From Microcoleus sp. bin48.metabat.b7b8b9.023 (GTDB lineage Bacteria; Cyanobacteriota; Cyanobacteriia; Cyanobacteriales; Microcoleaceae), in assembly GCF_013299185.1 (NCBI RefSeq), contig NZ_JAAFKG010000067.1, positions 1-43,429 of the forward strand: a DNA stretch of 43,429 nucleotides, in the 5' to 3' direction. Positions 43,303 to 43,429 of the stretch are shown piece after piece. Position 1 is the stretch's first letter. Each line of letters begins with the position of its first letter. The position numbers and the translations under genes were made by a program. Under the pieces are notes generated by a model. It worked only from the letters and a program-made list of their open reading frames with translations. It did not search any database and was not told the origin of the DNA.

Positions 43303-43429
43303 GGCGTTGCTGAGTTAGAGTATGAATAGGAGGAATAATTTATGCAATGCCCTGAATGTAAATCAACCCATATCCGTAAAAACGGCAAGAAGAAAGGAAA
43401 ACAAAATCACATTTGTGTCCAATGCAGTC
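43303..43429 (+). mobile_element. Left end of an IS1-like element (runs off the window)
   Basis: The sequence from GGCGTTGCTGAGTTAG onward does not fit the primase reading frame, which ends three codons later. GGAGGAATAATTT and an ATG at 43342 follow directly. The right end, inverted repeat and target duplication are outside the window, so the boundary is approximate. Confidence 0.65.
43342..43429 (+). CDS. IS1-family transposase, N-terminal zinc-finger part (partial)
   Basis: The frame starts MQCPECKSTHIRKNGKKKGK and continues to CVQC at the window end. CPEC plus CVQC is the zinc-ribbon of IS1-type InsA/transposase N-termini. AGGAGG lies 8 bases before the ATG. Confidence 0.8.
   Translation, partial: MQCPECKSTHIRKNGKKKGKQNHICVQCS

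Overview
The window looks like a filamentous cyanobacterium of the Oscillatoria/Microcoleus type. The HIP1 octamer GCGATCGC is scattered through genes and spacers. Heptameric tandem repeats (STRR-like) fill several spacers. The gene content includes a CBS-CP12 protein, glpX-type FBPase/SBPase, hemA, a UPF0182 membrane protein, a UbiB/ABC1 kinase and an EGY-like M50 protein. The genus is an inference from general knowledge, not a database match.

Layout. 1-1230: tail of an upstream gene and an exported trypsin-like protease. 1248-2733: a 15-repeat CRISPR array with no cas genes in view. The repeat end ATTGAAAC, the decayed repeats at the left end, a candidate promoter at the right and an intrinsic terminator at the left all point to leftward transcription. 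2734-6517: GDP-mannose pyrophosphorylase, a Uma2 endonuclease and a UbiB-family kinase. 6624-17287: a two-gene operon with a 4-bp overlap. It encodes a PLD-SNF2 helicase and a 2451-residue protein that joins a restriction-system-like N-terminus, a complete sigma-70 factor, coiled coils and an AAA/STAND-type ATPase. This is the best candidate for an undescribed (probably defence) system. 17641-22191: uvsE, a YedK/HMCES-type peptidase, a VOC protein, an AraC regulator and a dienelactone hydrolase, separated by palindromic repeats and a MITE-like element. 22344-29159: CBS-CP12 divergent from glpX, then hemA and a large UPF0182 protein. 29156-34313: decayed CHAT and GH13 genes, a small membrane protein, a degenerate PIN protein with a membrane anchor, and an M50 protein lacking HExxH. 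34364-35732: an IS1341-like tnpB unit with a 5' frameshift.

36052 to the end is an integrated element. It starts with the 3' part of a tRNA-Arg(TCT), a probable attachment site. A tyrosine integrase, a tRNA-like hairpin, four small genes (three with membrane segments) and a primase-like replication gene follow. That gene has been broken by a 136-bp MITE, a 1656-bp DDE insertion sequence with an 8-bp target duplication, and an IS1-like element that runs off the window. Removing the first two insertions restores one reading frame exactly. The intact tRNA-Arg should lie at the far right end of the element, beyond the window.

At least eight copies of a roughly 60-70 bp palindrome built from GGTTCGTAGTG and GGACTTTAGTCC or its paired variants lie between genes.
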